Assembly: GCA_027066315.1 (NCBI GenBank)
Contig: JAMONZ010000058.1
Location: 1-36,641, forward strand
Length of the DNA stretch: 36,641 nt
Origin: Hyphomicrobiales bacterium
Lineage (GTDB): Bacteria > Pseudomonadota > Alphaproteobacteria > Rhizobiales > Devosiaceae
Reading direction: 5' to 3'
Part shown: positions 10,856 through 17,262 of the stretch, piece by piece
Position numbering within the stretch: the stretch's first letter is position 1
Layout of the letters: each line of letters opens with the position of its first letter
Program-made: the position numbers and the translations under genes
The notes under the pieces: model-generated
Database searches by the model: none
The model's input: only the letters and a program-made list of their open reading frames with translations
Told to the model about the DNA's origin: nothing

Positions 10856-10999
10856 TGTCATTGCGGGCTTGACCCGCAATCCAGTAGCCTCAAATTTTGT
10901 TATATAAATGTCCATCGGGGTAGATATTTTTTGCTTTTAGGGGAGCTTTATGCGTCAAGGACTTGACGCTGCTGGATTGCGTTTTTCAACGCAATGACA
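10856..10999. repeat. Paired palindromic repeats of the TGTCATTGCG type
   Basis: Two inverted arms of about 28 bases face each other: 10856-10883 begins TGTCATTGCGGG and 10972-10999 ends CGCAATGACA. Each arm is itself a small hairpin (GCGGG...CCCGC and GCGTT...AACGC). Between them, GCGTCAAGGACTTGACGC (10952-10969) is another hairpin with 8-bp arms. Repeats of this look are scattered in many proteobacterial genomes. Here they lie between the convergent ends of the HEPN-like gene and the deacetylase gene and could act as terminators or RNA-stability elements. No coding potential is seen. Confidence 0.8.
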
Positions 11000-11042
11000 G
11001 TGGTGTTTATCTCATTCCCCGCTCAGTTTTATGCCCGAACCA

Positions 11043-11208
11043 CCACCCTCAATCCCTCCCCGCAAGGGGGAGGGAAGTAAGATGGTGCGAATTTTATTTC
11101 TAGCTAGACAAGTGATTAGCTACTAATTTTATGTTGCTTTATTTGAGGTTAGATAGATTGTTCTTAAGTCCACCTCCCCCTTGCGGGGAGGGGCTAGGGG
11201 TGGGGGTT
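11043..11208. repeat. Inverted pair of GC-rich CCCTCCCC/GGGGAGGG repeats
   Basis: A left copy near 11043-11078 (CCCTCAATCCCTCCCCGCAA, then GGGGGAGGG) and a right copy at 11171-11208 (CCTCCCCCTTGCGGGGAGGG, then a GGGGTGGGGG run) are inverted relative to each other. Each can form a hairpin of C and G runs around GCAA or TTGC. They stand out sharply from the AT-rich surroundings. The same pair recurs at 16277-16396. With the previous entry they fill the 394-base gap 10841-11234, in which I see no gene. Confidence 0.8.
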
Positions 11209-11234
11209 ATGCTAGAAGAGTGAAAACCTATAAT

Positions 11235-11975
11235 TTACTCTCCAACCACCTCAACCTCATCTAACCTTACAAACTCAAAACCCTTTTCAACTAAAGCCAA
11301 CAATCCTTTAACAACCCCAGCCCCTGCGGCTCTTTTTGGCTGGTTAATATGCGCAATAATCACATCACCATTGTTAGCATTAGCAATGCGAAAAGCGGTG
11401 GCTTTGGCAGAGGCAGAAGCACCTATGTCACCATTTAATGAAAAGCCAGCAATAAAATAGTTATGTTGCTCAATCAGTTCTATTGCATCATTTGAATAAA
11501 GTGCCGTTGCACCACGAAACCAAACCGGTTCAGAATTTGTGCTAAGTTTAATAGCCAATTCGCCACCAATCAATTCATCAAGCACAGCTTTGGCAGTGCC
11601 AGCTGGTTTTATTCCATAGGGGCGTTTTTTGCCAATAATTGCTGGAACATGATTTGCACCATGATTTTCTATTTGAAACAAATCAGAATTCTGGTTTAGC
11701 AACTTCACTGCTTTTTCATTAGATTTAATCCAGCGTCCTGTGATAAAAATTGTTGCCTTTATCCTGTGCTCAATCAGCGTATCTAATATTCGCATATCAA
11801 TGCTACCAGAGCAGGCATCAAGAGTAAGGGCGACTTGGGGTGATGAGGAGTTGCTAACAGCTATGCGCATGTGTGGTTCGTGCAAGGTCTGTGCATAAGC
11901 ACCAACTGTTACAAACAGACTTAGAGTAAAAAATATTATCAGCCTAATCATGCCTTCAGTTGCAATTTTAAGCAT
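11235..11975 (-). CDS. Exported NodB-like polysaccharide deacetylase family protein
   Basis: Residues 11-28 (LIIFFTLSLFVTVGAYA) form a signal peptide with likely cleavage before QTLHEPH, so it probably acts in the periplasm. The NodB homology domain follows: VALTLDACSG (motif 1, D53), ENHGANH with H105 and H109 in the His-x3-His metal-binding spacing (motif 2), FRGATALY (motif 3) and GDVIIAHINQP (motif 5). Motif 1 is atypical: the usual TFDDG has a second aspartate that binds the metal, but here it reads TLDAC. Such domains remove N- or O-acetyl groups from polysaccharides or peptidoglycan. The true substrate is unknown and activity is not certain. It starts 9 bases after the nucleoside hydrolase and is probably in one transcript with it. 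Confidence 0.8.
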   Translation of the reverse strand: MLKIATEGMIRLIIFFTLSLFVTVGAYAQTLHEPHMRIAVSNSSSPQVALTLDACSGSIDMRILDTLIEHRIKATIFITGRWIKSNEKAVKLLNQNSDLFQIENHGANHVPAIIGKKRPYGIKPAGTAKAVLDELIGGELAIKLSTNSEPVWFRGATALYSNDAIELIEQHNYFIAGFSLNGDIGASASAKATAFRIANANNGDVIIAHINQPKRAAGAGVVKGLLALVEKGFEFVRLDEVEVVGE

Positions 11976-11984
11976 TTTAGATAC

Positions 11985-12962
11985 CTAAGTTTTACTCGCC
12001 AAAGCCAAACGCTCAATCACCAAGTCATAATAGGCTTCGCTATCAAGATCATAGAGCATATTGGTGTTGATTGGTAAATTCATTTTCCCCCACCAATCTA
12101 CTACGCTCATACCTCGGGTTAATTCATAATCTGTTGAGATTGTGACATTGACTTTTTTGCTTTTAAAAATTTCTGGTTTTAGCAAATAAGCAATGGTTGT
12201 TGGATCATGAAGAGGCCCGCCGTCTAGGTTCATTTTTTCTTGGTCAAAAATTCTATTAAATTTTAAAAGATGATAAAAGGCTTCCATATGAGGCGTGCCA
12301 ACTGCTCTTAATTTTTCTAGACGAGCATCGGTTGAAAGGGCTTTATGAGTGCAGTCGAGCGGTATCATGGTGATAGGCGTGCCAGAATTAAAAACTATTT
12401 CAGCTGCTTCTGGGTCAACATAAATATTATATTCAGCTGCAGGTGTTACATTGCCGCCTTCGCTTCGTGCCCCACCCATCAGCACGATTTCTTGTAGCCT
12501 TTTTGCTAATTTTGGCTCTTTTTGCATAGCAAGAGCTATATTTGTAAGTGGTGCAATGGCGCATATTGTTATCGAATTTGGCTCGTTTTCCATTACTAAT
12601 TCAATAATTTTATCTGGAGCAAACCCGCTTTTTGCTTTGGCTTTGGGTTCAGGTAAATCATATCCTTCAAAGCCAGTGTTTCCATGCACCTCCTCTGCTG
12701 TTATGAGATCTCGCTTAATTGGTCGATCTGCCCCCATATAGACAGGAATTTCAGTCCGCCCCACAAGTTCCAGTGCTTTGAGAGTGTTTATTGTAGTGTT
12801 TTTGAGAGATACATTGCCGCCCACCGTTGTTAGTGCCAAGACTTCAAGCTCATCGGGTGAGCCAAGTGCCATTAAAAACGCCGCAGCATCATCGGGGGAG
12901 GGATCTGTATCAATAATAATTGACCTTGGCATGTCTTTTGTTCTGGGTTTGGCTTTTATCAT
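11985..12962 (-). CDS. Inosine/uridine-preferring nucleoside hydrolase family protein
   Basis: The protein hydrolyses the N-glycosidic bond of nucleosides, giving ribose and a free base. The hallmark calcium-binding motif is present near the N-terminus as DTDPSPDDAAAF (canonical DTDPGxDD, so G is S here). HGNTGFEG, CAIAPLTNIALA, VLMGGA, EYNIYVDPEAA and the C-terminal LHDPTT follow in family order. At about 325 residues the length is normal. I use ATG at 12962; an in-frame GTG at 12971 is the alternative. It is the first gene of a likely two-gene transcript with the deacetylase. It suggests nucleoside salvage, but base specificity cannot be read from the sequence. The region 12972-13207 upstream is non-coding. 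Confidence 0.88.
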   Translation of the reverse strand: MIKAKPRTKDMPRSIIIDTDPSPDDAAAFLMALGSPDELEVLALTTVGGNVSLKNTTINTLKALELVGRTEIPVYMGADRPIKRDLITAEEVHGNTGFEGYDLPEPKAKAKSGFAPDKIIELVMENEPNSITICAIAPLTNIALAMQKEPKLAKRLQEIVLMGGARSEGGNVTPAAEYNIYVDPEAAEIVFNSGTPITMIPLDCTHKALSTDARLEKLRAVGTPHMEAFYHLLKFNRIFDQEKMNLDGGPLHDPTTIAYLLKPEIFKSKKVNVTISTDYELTRGMSVVDWWGKMNLPINTNMLYDLDSEAYYDLVIERLALASKT

Positions 12963-13145
12963 GAAATTCACTCAATACTTTTTCAAAAAAGAGACCTTCT
13001 AGTTGTTATGGTTGAGTATGAATTGATCTATATCATTTTTGAGGCTTTTAATCAAAAAACAAAGTTTGCTTGTTTGGGAGGAGCAAAAATTTTTAATAGA
13101 TGAAATGCGTTAAAATAATTTTGTAGCGATTTTTAATAAAGCAGA

Positions 13146-13174
13146 TTGCATTAAGTATACTAGATCACTATTAT
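13146..13174 (+). promoter_or_regulatory. Candidate sigma-70 promoter for the yfgM-like/der transcript
   Basis: TTGCAT (13146-13151) and TATTAT (13169-13174) are separated by 17 bases, which would start RNA about 27 bases before the ATG at 13208. It is the best -35/-10 match in the 236-base gap between the divergent nucleoside hydrolase and YfgM-like genes. Confidence 0.5.
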
Positions 13175-13207
13175 GCATCAAAATTCCTTTAAAACTTTTA
13201 GGTTATT

Positions 13208-13912
13208 ATGTCAGAAGAAAATATTTTTAGTGAAGTAGACGAAGAATTGCGCTCGGAGAGAATGCGTAACTTATGGCGTAAATTTGCCCCTTGGGTGTTT
13301 GGTGCTATAATTCTTATTATTTTAGCTGTTGCTGGCAAAGAAGTTTTGACTTGGTATAAAAACGATATTTCTGCAACTTCCTCAGATCAATTTTATGCAG
13401 CTGTTGAAATGGCAGAAGATGGCGATATTGCTGGTGCTCAGCTTGCTTTAAGCCAAGTTATAAGTGATGGCTCTGGCCAATATCCTATTTTAGCACAATT
13501 TCGTGTCGCCTCGCTTTTATTAGAAGATGGCAAGGTTAAAGAAGCTATTGCGGCTTATGATGCTCTTTCTGCTAGTCTTTCAAACCAGCGATTGCGTGAG
13601 TTGGCGTTGGTCTTTGCGGCATTTGCACTTGTTGATAATTCTGAAGTAAGTGAAGTTGAGGGACGTGTTTCTGGTTTGCTTGGGCTTGATAACCCGTTTC
13701 GAAATATTGCACGTGAGGCAATTGGTCTTTCTCAATTTGCGAATAATGATATTAATGCTGCACGACAGACCCTAGAATTGATAGCTTTAGACCCTTTTGC
13801 AAATAATGAAAGCATGGGGCGTGTTCAGATTTATATTGCACAATTAATTTCATTAGGGGCTGAAGCTCCGCAGGTTATTAGTGATAGTGATCCGATAACC
13901 AAAGTTCAATAA
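13208..13912 (+). CDS. YfgM-like membrane-anchored tetratricopeptide-type protein
   Basis: A charged N-terminus (FSEVDEELRSERMRNLWRKF) precedes one transmembrane helix at about residues 29-49 (WVFGAIILIILAVAGKEVL). The rest, about 180 residues, is a helical TPR-like domain in the periplasm (repeats such as DGDIAGAQLALSQV, DGKVKEAIAAYDAL and NNDINAARQTLELIA). This matches the TPR_21/YfgM family, whose E. coli member works with the Sec translocon and periplasmic chaperones. The gene typically stands just before der in alphaproteobacteria, as here (23 bases). The start is ATG 13208 with AGG five bases upstream. A role in envelope protein traffic is inferred from the family. Confidence 0.85.
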   Translation: MSEENIFSEVDEELRSERMRNLWRKFAPWVFGAIILIILAVAGKEVLTWYKNDISATSSDQFYAAVEMAEDGDIAGAQLALSQVISDGSGQYPILAQFRVASLLLEDGKVKEAIAAYDALSASLSNQRLRELALVFAAFALVDNSEVSEVEGRVSGLLGLDNPFRNIAREAIGLSQFANNDINAARQTLELIALDPFANNESMGRVQIYIAQLISLGAEAPQVISDSDPITKVQ

Positions 13913-13935
13913 TCTTTATTATTTAGGCCAAAATT

Positions 13936-15369
13936 ATGAGTGTAACTGTTGCTATTGTTGGCCGTCCTAATGTCGGCAAATCTACATTGTTTAATCGTCT
14001 AGTTGGCAAAAAAATTGCGCTGGTTGATGATACCCCCGGAGTTACACGAGATAGGCGTGAGGCGGAGGGGCGAATTGCTGAACTTAAATTTCGACTTCTA
14101 GATACTGCTGGTTTTGAAGATGTGACTGATAATTCACTTGAAGCAAGAATGAGGGCGCAAACTGAAGCGGCTATTCTTGAGGCTGATATTATTTTATTCA
14201 TGGTTGATGCACGATCAGGAATTGTGCCGCTTGATAATGCATTTGCACAATTACTTAGAAAGGCAGATAAGCCCGTTTATGTAATTGCTAATAAGGCCGA
14301 GGCAAAGGTAGCAGAGGCTGGAATTAATGAAGCATGGTCGCTTGGTTTTGATGAGCCAATTGCACTTTCTGCTGAACATGGCTTAGGCATTTCAGACCTT
14401 TATTCAATTATTGGTAACGCAATTGACAAGGCGGCATTAGAAAAACAAGAAGATAAAGCTGATAATTTAGATGCGCTTCCTTTGGTTGATATTGATGTGA
14501 GTGAGGAAGTTGAAGGCGATGAAGATGTAATTCGTTGGAATCCAAATCGCTTTTTAAATGTTGCAATTGTTGGGCGACCAAATGCGGGTAAATCAACTTT
14601 GGTAAATCACCTTGTGGGTGATGAAAGAGTGCTTACTGGCCCAGAGGCAGGTATCACTCGTGACTCAATTCTTGTTCCGTGGGAATGGGAGGGTCGTGTT
14701 ATTAATCTGGTAGATACTGCTGGTATTAGGCGGCGTGCTAAAGTGCAGAAAAAACTAGAGAAATTAGCTGTTTCAGATGCGCTTCGCTCAATTCAATATG
14801 CTGAAATTGTTGTGCTTATGCTTGATGCAACAATGCCGTTTGAAAAACAAGATTTACACTTGGCAGATTTAGTGGAGCGTGAGGGTAGGGCGTTAGTTAT
14901 TGCACTGAATAAATGGGATTTGATTAAAGATAAAAATGCCACTCTCTCCATGTTAAAAGAAAAATGCGAACGGCTTTTACCGCAACTTCGTGGTGTTCCA
15001 ATGGTTACAATTTCTGGCCTGACGGGTAAAAATCTTCCAAACTTGATGAAGGCAATTTTTGATATTGAAAAAAATTGGAATATTCGGATTTCAACTGCCC
15101 GCCTAAACCGCTGGCTTTCTGGCATGACACAAAGCCACCCACCCCCTGCGGTGTCTGGCCGCCGCCTAAAAATGCGCTACGTAACCCAAGCAAAATCACG
15201 TCCACCAACATTCATTGCCTTTTGTTCAAGACCAGAAGTGCTACCAACATCATATAAAAGATATTTGGTAAATGGCTTGCGAGAAAGTTTCGACATTTGG
15301 GGAACGCCAGTGCGTCTTTGGGTTAGAGGTGGTGAAAACCCTTATGATGATAAGGGCAAGAAGAAATAG
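13936..15369 (+). CDS. der: Ribosome-assembly GTPase Der (EngA)
   Basis: Der is an essential GTPase with two tandem G domains that aids 50S ribosome assembly. G domain 1 shows GRPNVGKST (residues 8-16), DDTPGVTRD, DTAGFED and NKAE as G4. G domain 2 begins near residue 210 with GRPNAGKST, then AGITRDS, DTAGIRRR and NKWD. The C-terminal KH-like domain follows (TQSHPPPAVSGRR, PTFIAFCSRP), ending in a basic tail GKKK. The G4 of domain 1 is NKAE rather than NKxD. I recall variation at this position in rhizobial Der, so I do not treat it as damage. At 477 residues it is full length. The large inverted repeat begins 22 bases after the stop. Confidence 0.96.
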   Translation: MSVTVAIVGRPNVGKSTLFNRLVGKKIALVDDTPGVTRDRREAEGRIAELKFRLLDTAGFEDVTDNSLEARMRAQTEAAILEADIILFMVDARSGIVPLDNAFAQLLRKADKPVYVIANKAEAKVAEAGINEAWSLGFDEPIALSAEHGLGISDLYSIIGNAIDKAALEKQEDKADNLDALPLVDIDVSEEVEGDEDVIRWNPNRFLNVAIVGRPNAGKSTLVNHLVGDERVLTGPEAGITRDSILVPWEWEGRVINLVDTAGIRRRAKVQKKLEKLAVSDALRSIQYAEIVVLMLDATMPFEKQDLHLADLVEREGRALVIALNKWDLIKDKNATLSMLKEKCERLLPQLRGVPMVTISGLTGKNLPNLMKAIFDIEKNWNIRISTARLNRWLSGMTQSHPPPAVSGRRLKMRYVTQAKSRPPTFIAFCSRPEVLPTSYKRYLVNGLRESFDIWGTPVRLWVRGGENPYDDKGKKK

Positions 15370-15390
15370 TATTTGTAACTCCTCGCATTA

Positions 15391-15522
15391 TTGTCACCCT
15401 GAACGAAGTGAAGGGTCTAGGAGGCAGCATAAGATGTTTCGGCTTCGCTCAACATGACAGTGTTGTGATGGCAGAGTGTTATTTCTTACAGTGTAAAAAT
15501 TGCGTTATCTAGGTCAGCCCCT
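15391..15522. repeat. Left ~132-bp inverted repeat flanking an orphan gene
   Basis: This segment matches 16037-16170 in reverse orientation over nearly its whole length, with scattered mismatches and small gaps. Its outer half is a palindromic unit starting TTGTCACCCTGAACGAAGTG and containing AGATGTTTCGGCTTCGCTCA, whose ends (TGTCA...TGACA) are complementary. The inner half (TTATTTCTTACAGT...AATTGCGTTATCT...CAGCCCCT) is also conserved in both copies. It lies between der and the 3' end of the orphan gene, whose stop codon is 10 bases inside. No transposase is present. Confidence 0.9.
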
Positions 15523-15531
15523 TTTCCTTGC

Positions 15532-15936
15532 TTACGGATTAGTTTTGTTTTTCTTGGTCTTTTTTTGAGCTTTTATACCATCTGCGAGACCTTTTATATT
15601 TGGCTCATCTGATTCTGATAAATCTTTTATTACTTTATCATCAGTAATTTTTAATCCAAGTCCCTCTGCATAACCACTATCATATCTTTCCTGATCATAT
15701 TCGTTATATTTTTCGCATCCTTTAGATAAAATAGCAGCACTTCCAATTGCAGTTACTCCTGATAAAGGGAGAGAAGAAATTGCAGCTCTTATGACAGCAG
15801 GAATAACATATGCAGGTAGTAATGCTAGATGTTCAACATTTTTAGCACCGTTCATTGCTTGATCAAAATCACTTGACTTAGATAAATCAACGTTAGTAAT
15901 ATTTGTTATTGCAATTTTATCAATATTATTTAGCAT
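15532..15936 (-). CDS. Orphan small protein inside an inverted-repeat cassette
   Basis: I do not recognise this 134-residue protein. It begins MLNNIDKIAITNITNVDLSK and has an acidic/polar N-terminus. A hydrophobic, proline-broken central stretch at about 40-73 (LALLPAYVIPAVIRAAISSL then AIGSAAIL) follows, then a soluble region rich in D, E, Y and G, and a lysine-rich tail (KKTKKNKTNP). There is no classical signal peptide. The central stretch could insert in a membrane as one or two helices. GGAG seven bases before the ATG supports real translation. It is the only gene between the two long inverted repeats, and it shares a 17-bp upstream motif with the orphan gene at 31116-31766. A secreted or membrane-active product is a guess. 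Confidence 0.6.
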   Translation of the reverse strand: MLNNIDKIAITNITNVDLSKSSDFDQAMNGAKNVEHLALLPAYVIPAVIRAAISSLPLSGVTAIGSAAILSKGCEKYNEYDQERYDSGYAEGLGLKITDDKVIKDLSESDEPNIKGLADGIKAQKKTKKNKTNP

Positions 15937-15998
15937 TAGAATTCTCCAAATAAATAAAAATTTTCCTGCAGCTTATGCCTTGTAAGTTATAACCATCC

Positions 15999-16015
15999 TA
16001 TCCGTATTAAATACT
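15999..16015 (-). promoter_or_regulatory. Shared 17-bp upstream motif, copy 1
   Basis: TATCCGTATTAAATACT on the plus strand (AGTATTTAATACGGATA toward the gene) lies 63 bases upstream of the orphan ATG at 15936. It differs at one base from the copy at 31823-31839, which sits 57 bases before another minus-strand orphan gene. I know no regulator for it. An activator site above the promoter is inferred from position. Confidence 0.55.
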
Positions 16016-16036
16016 TAGGAAATTCTATAAAAATCT

Positions 16037-16170
16037 AGGGGCTGTTTCAGATAACGCAATTTTCATACTGTAAGAAATAATACTCTGCTTTCACAGCAAT
16101 GTCATGTTGAGCGAAGCCGAAACATCTTACACTGATTGCTAAGACCCTTCACTTTCGTTCAGGGTGACAA
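16037..16170. repeat. Right ~134-bp inverted repeat flanking an orphan gene
   Basis: This is the inverted partner of 15391-15522, beginning AGGGGCTGTTTCAGATAACG and ending TTCAGGGTGACAA. The pair encloses 514 bases with one gene and its upstream motif. I see no obvious target-site duplication beside the outer ends (GCATTA on the left, GCTCAG on the right). Confidence 0.9.
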
Positions 16171-16176
16171 GCTCAG

Positions 16177-16243
16177 AAAATACGGGAAAATACGATGGGA
16201 ATACGGTGGAAATACGGTGGTGAAATACGGTGAAAATACGGTG
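16177..16243. repeat. Imperfect short tandem repeat of AAATACGGTG-like units
   Basis: Six units of 10-13 bases follow one another: AAAATACGGG, AAAATACGATGGG, AATACGGTGG, AAATACGGTGGTG, AAATACGGTG, AAAATACGGTG. They end in CGGTGACAGTTACCG, a small inverted repeat. Unit length varies and there are no spacers, so this is not a CRISPR. It lies directly beside the right inverted repeat. Confidence 0.8.
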
Positions 16244-16276
16244 ACAGTTACCGAATTAAATCATTTTATTTGCTTA

Positions 16277-16396
16277 ACCCCCACCCTCAATCCCTCCCCG
16301 CAAGGGGGAGGGAAGTGCGATAGCCAAAATGCACTTGCCAAAATGCACTGCCAAATCCCCCTCTTCCTTGCGGGGAGGGGCGCTAGGGGTGGGGGT
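16277..16396. repeat. Second inverted pair of CCCTCCCC/GGGGAGGG repeats
   Basis: Copies at 16277-16316 and 16357-16396 repeat the pair seen at 11043-11208, again in inverted orientation. Between them a 14-base direct duplication TGCCAAAATGCACT occurs in tandem (the first copy reads AGCCAAAATGCACT). With the neighbouring repeats it makes up most of the 591-base gap 15937-16527, in which I see no further gene. The remaining part, 16397-16527, shows only a weak inverted repeat near 16490-16517. Confidence 0.8.
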
Positions 16397-16527
16397 AAGA
16401 GTGTAAGAGAAGAGTGCAAAAGTGGGAGAGTGTTTTGAAGAAATTGGGCGGAGTGCTCGTCTATTTTCAAAATTTACAAGCAAACTGTAAACCCATAATG
16501 TTATGCTTTATGGTTTTAAGATAGGCT

Positions 16528-17262
16528 CTAAATATCACGTAGCTCTTTGCCTCTCATATCAAAAATCTTACCATTTTCATTATAATCAGGTGCAATCATG
16601 TCTATGATGAATGGAGCAATTTTGTTTGGGTGGGGTAGGGTCATTGGGTCTTCACCCGGCATTGCTTTTGCTCTCATTGCAGTGCGTGTTGCTTGGGGGT
16701 AAAAGATATTTGCTTTTACAGTTGTTTTCTCAATTTCACCTGCATAAGATTTTACCATGGCATTTAATGCGGCTTTTGAGGCGGCATAAAGTCCCCAATA
16801 TGGTTTAGCACTTTGTGCTGCATTTGACGAAATAAAGACTATTCGGCCATTTTCTGATTTTTTTAGGGGTAAGTCAAACGAGCGAAGTAGCCGATAATTT
16901 GCAGTGAAATTTACTGCCATTACTTTATCAAATTCTTTGGGTGATAGATGAGCAACTGGGCTTAGTGTGCCTAACATACCAGCATTGCCGATTAAAGCAT
17001 CTAGCTTGCCAAACCGTTCAAAAATTGCAGCTCCAAGGCGATCGATTGCGCTGAAATCTTCTAACTTCATTGGTACAAGAGTTGCACTTGCGCCAAGTGA
17101 GCTTATTTCATCATCTAATTCTTCAAGTGCGCCTTGGGTTCGCCCTAAAGCAATTATATGCGCCCCTCGTTTGGCCGCTTCAATTGCTATAGCTCTGCCA
17201 ATTCCTCTTGTTGCTCCAGTGATTAATACTTGTTTATTTTTGAGTTTCTTAGAATTTGTCAT
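16528..17262 (-). CDS. Short-chain dehydrogenase/reductase (SDR) family oxidoreductase
   Basis: This classical SDR has 244 residues. The cofactor loop TGATRGIG is at 15-22, NAG at 93-95, the catalytic serine in ISSNAAQ (S145/S146), and the Y159-x3-K163 pair in YAASKAA. The R41 after the second strand (ALGRTQ) suggests NADP(H) preference. The substrate is unknown. Its start ATG overlaps the purF stop codon by one base (TAATG), so it is translated from the purF transcript, an arrangement usual in Hyphomicrobiales. It resembles the YciK-like subgroup of uncharacterised SDRs rather than a fatty-acid FabG. A role linked to purine synthesis is not implied. Confidence 0.88.
   Translation of the reverse strand: MTNSKKLKNKQVLITGATRGIGRAIAIEAAKRGAHIIALGRTQGALEELDDEISSLGASATLVPMKLEDFSAIDRLGAAIFERFGKLDALIGNAGMLGTLSPVAHLSPKEFDKVMAVNFTANYRLLRSFDLPLKKSENGRIVFISSNAAQSAKPYWGLYAASKAALNAMVKSYAGEIEKTTVKANIFYPQATRTAMRAKAMPGEDPMTLPHPNKIAPFIIDMIAPDYNENGKIFDMRGKELRDI

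Noticed and set aside
15391-16170. Insertion sequence
   Set aside because: The inverted repeats look mobile, but the single enclosed gene has no transposase motif and no target duplication was found, so it is described as a repeat-flanked cassette only.
16177-16243. Possible CRISPR-like array
   Set aside because: Units are 10-13 bases, directly adjacent, with no spacers and no cas gene nearby.
16136-16438. Open frames of about 70-100 codons across the repeat patch
   Set aside because: They are made of palindromic and tandem repeats translated by chance, and no ribosome site or conserved segment is present.
16490-16517. Terminator after the SDR gene
   Set aside because: CCATAAT...TTTATGG is imperfect with no solid T tract; it may stop transcription weakly but cannot be called.
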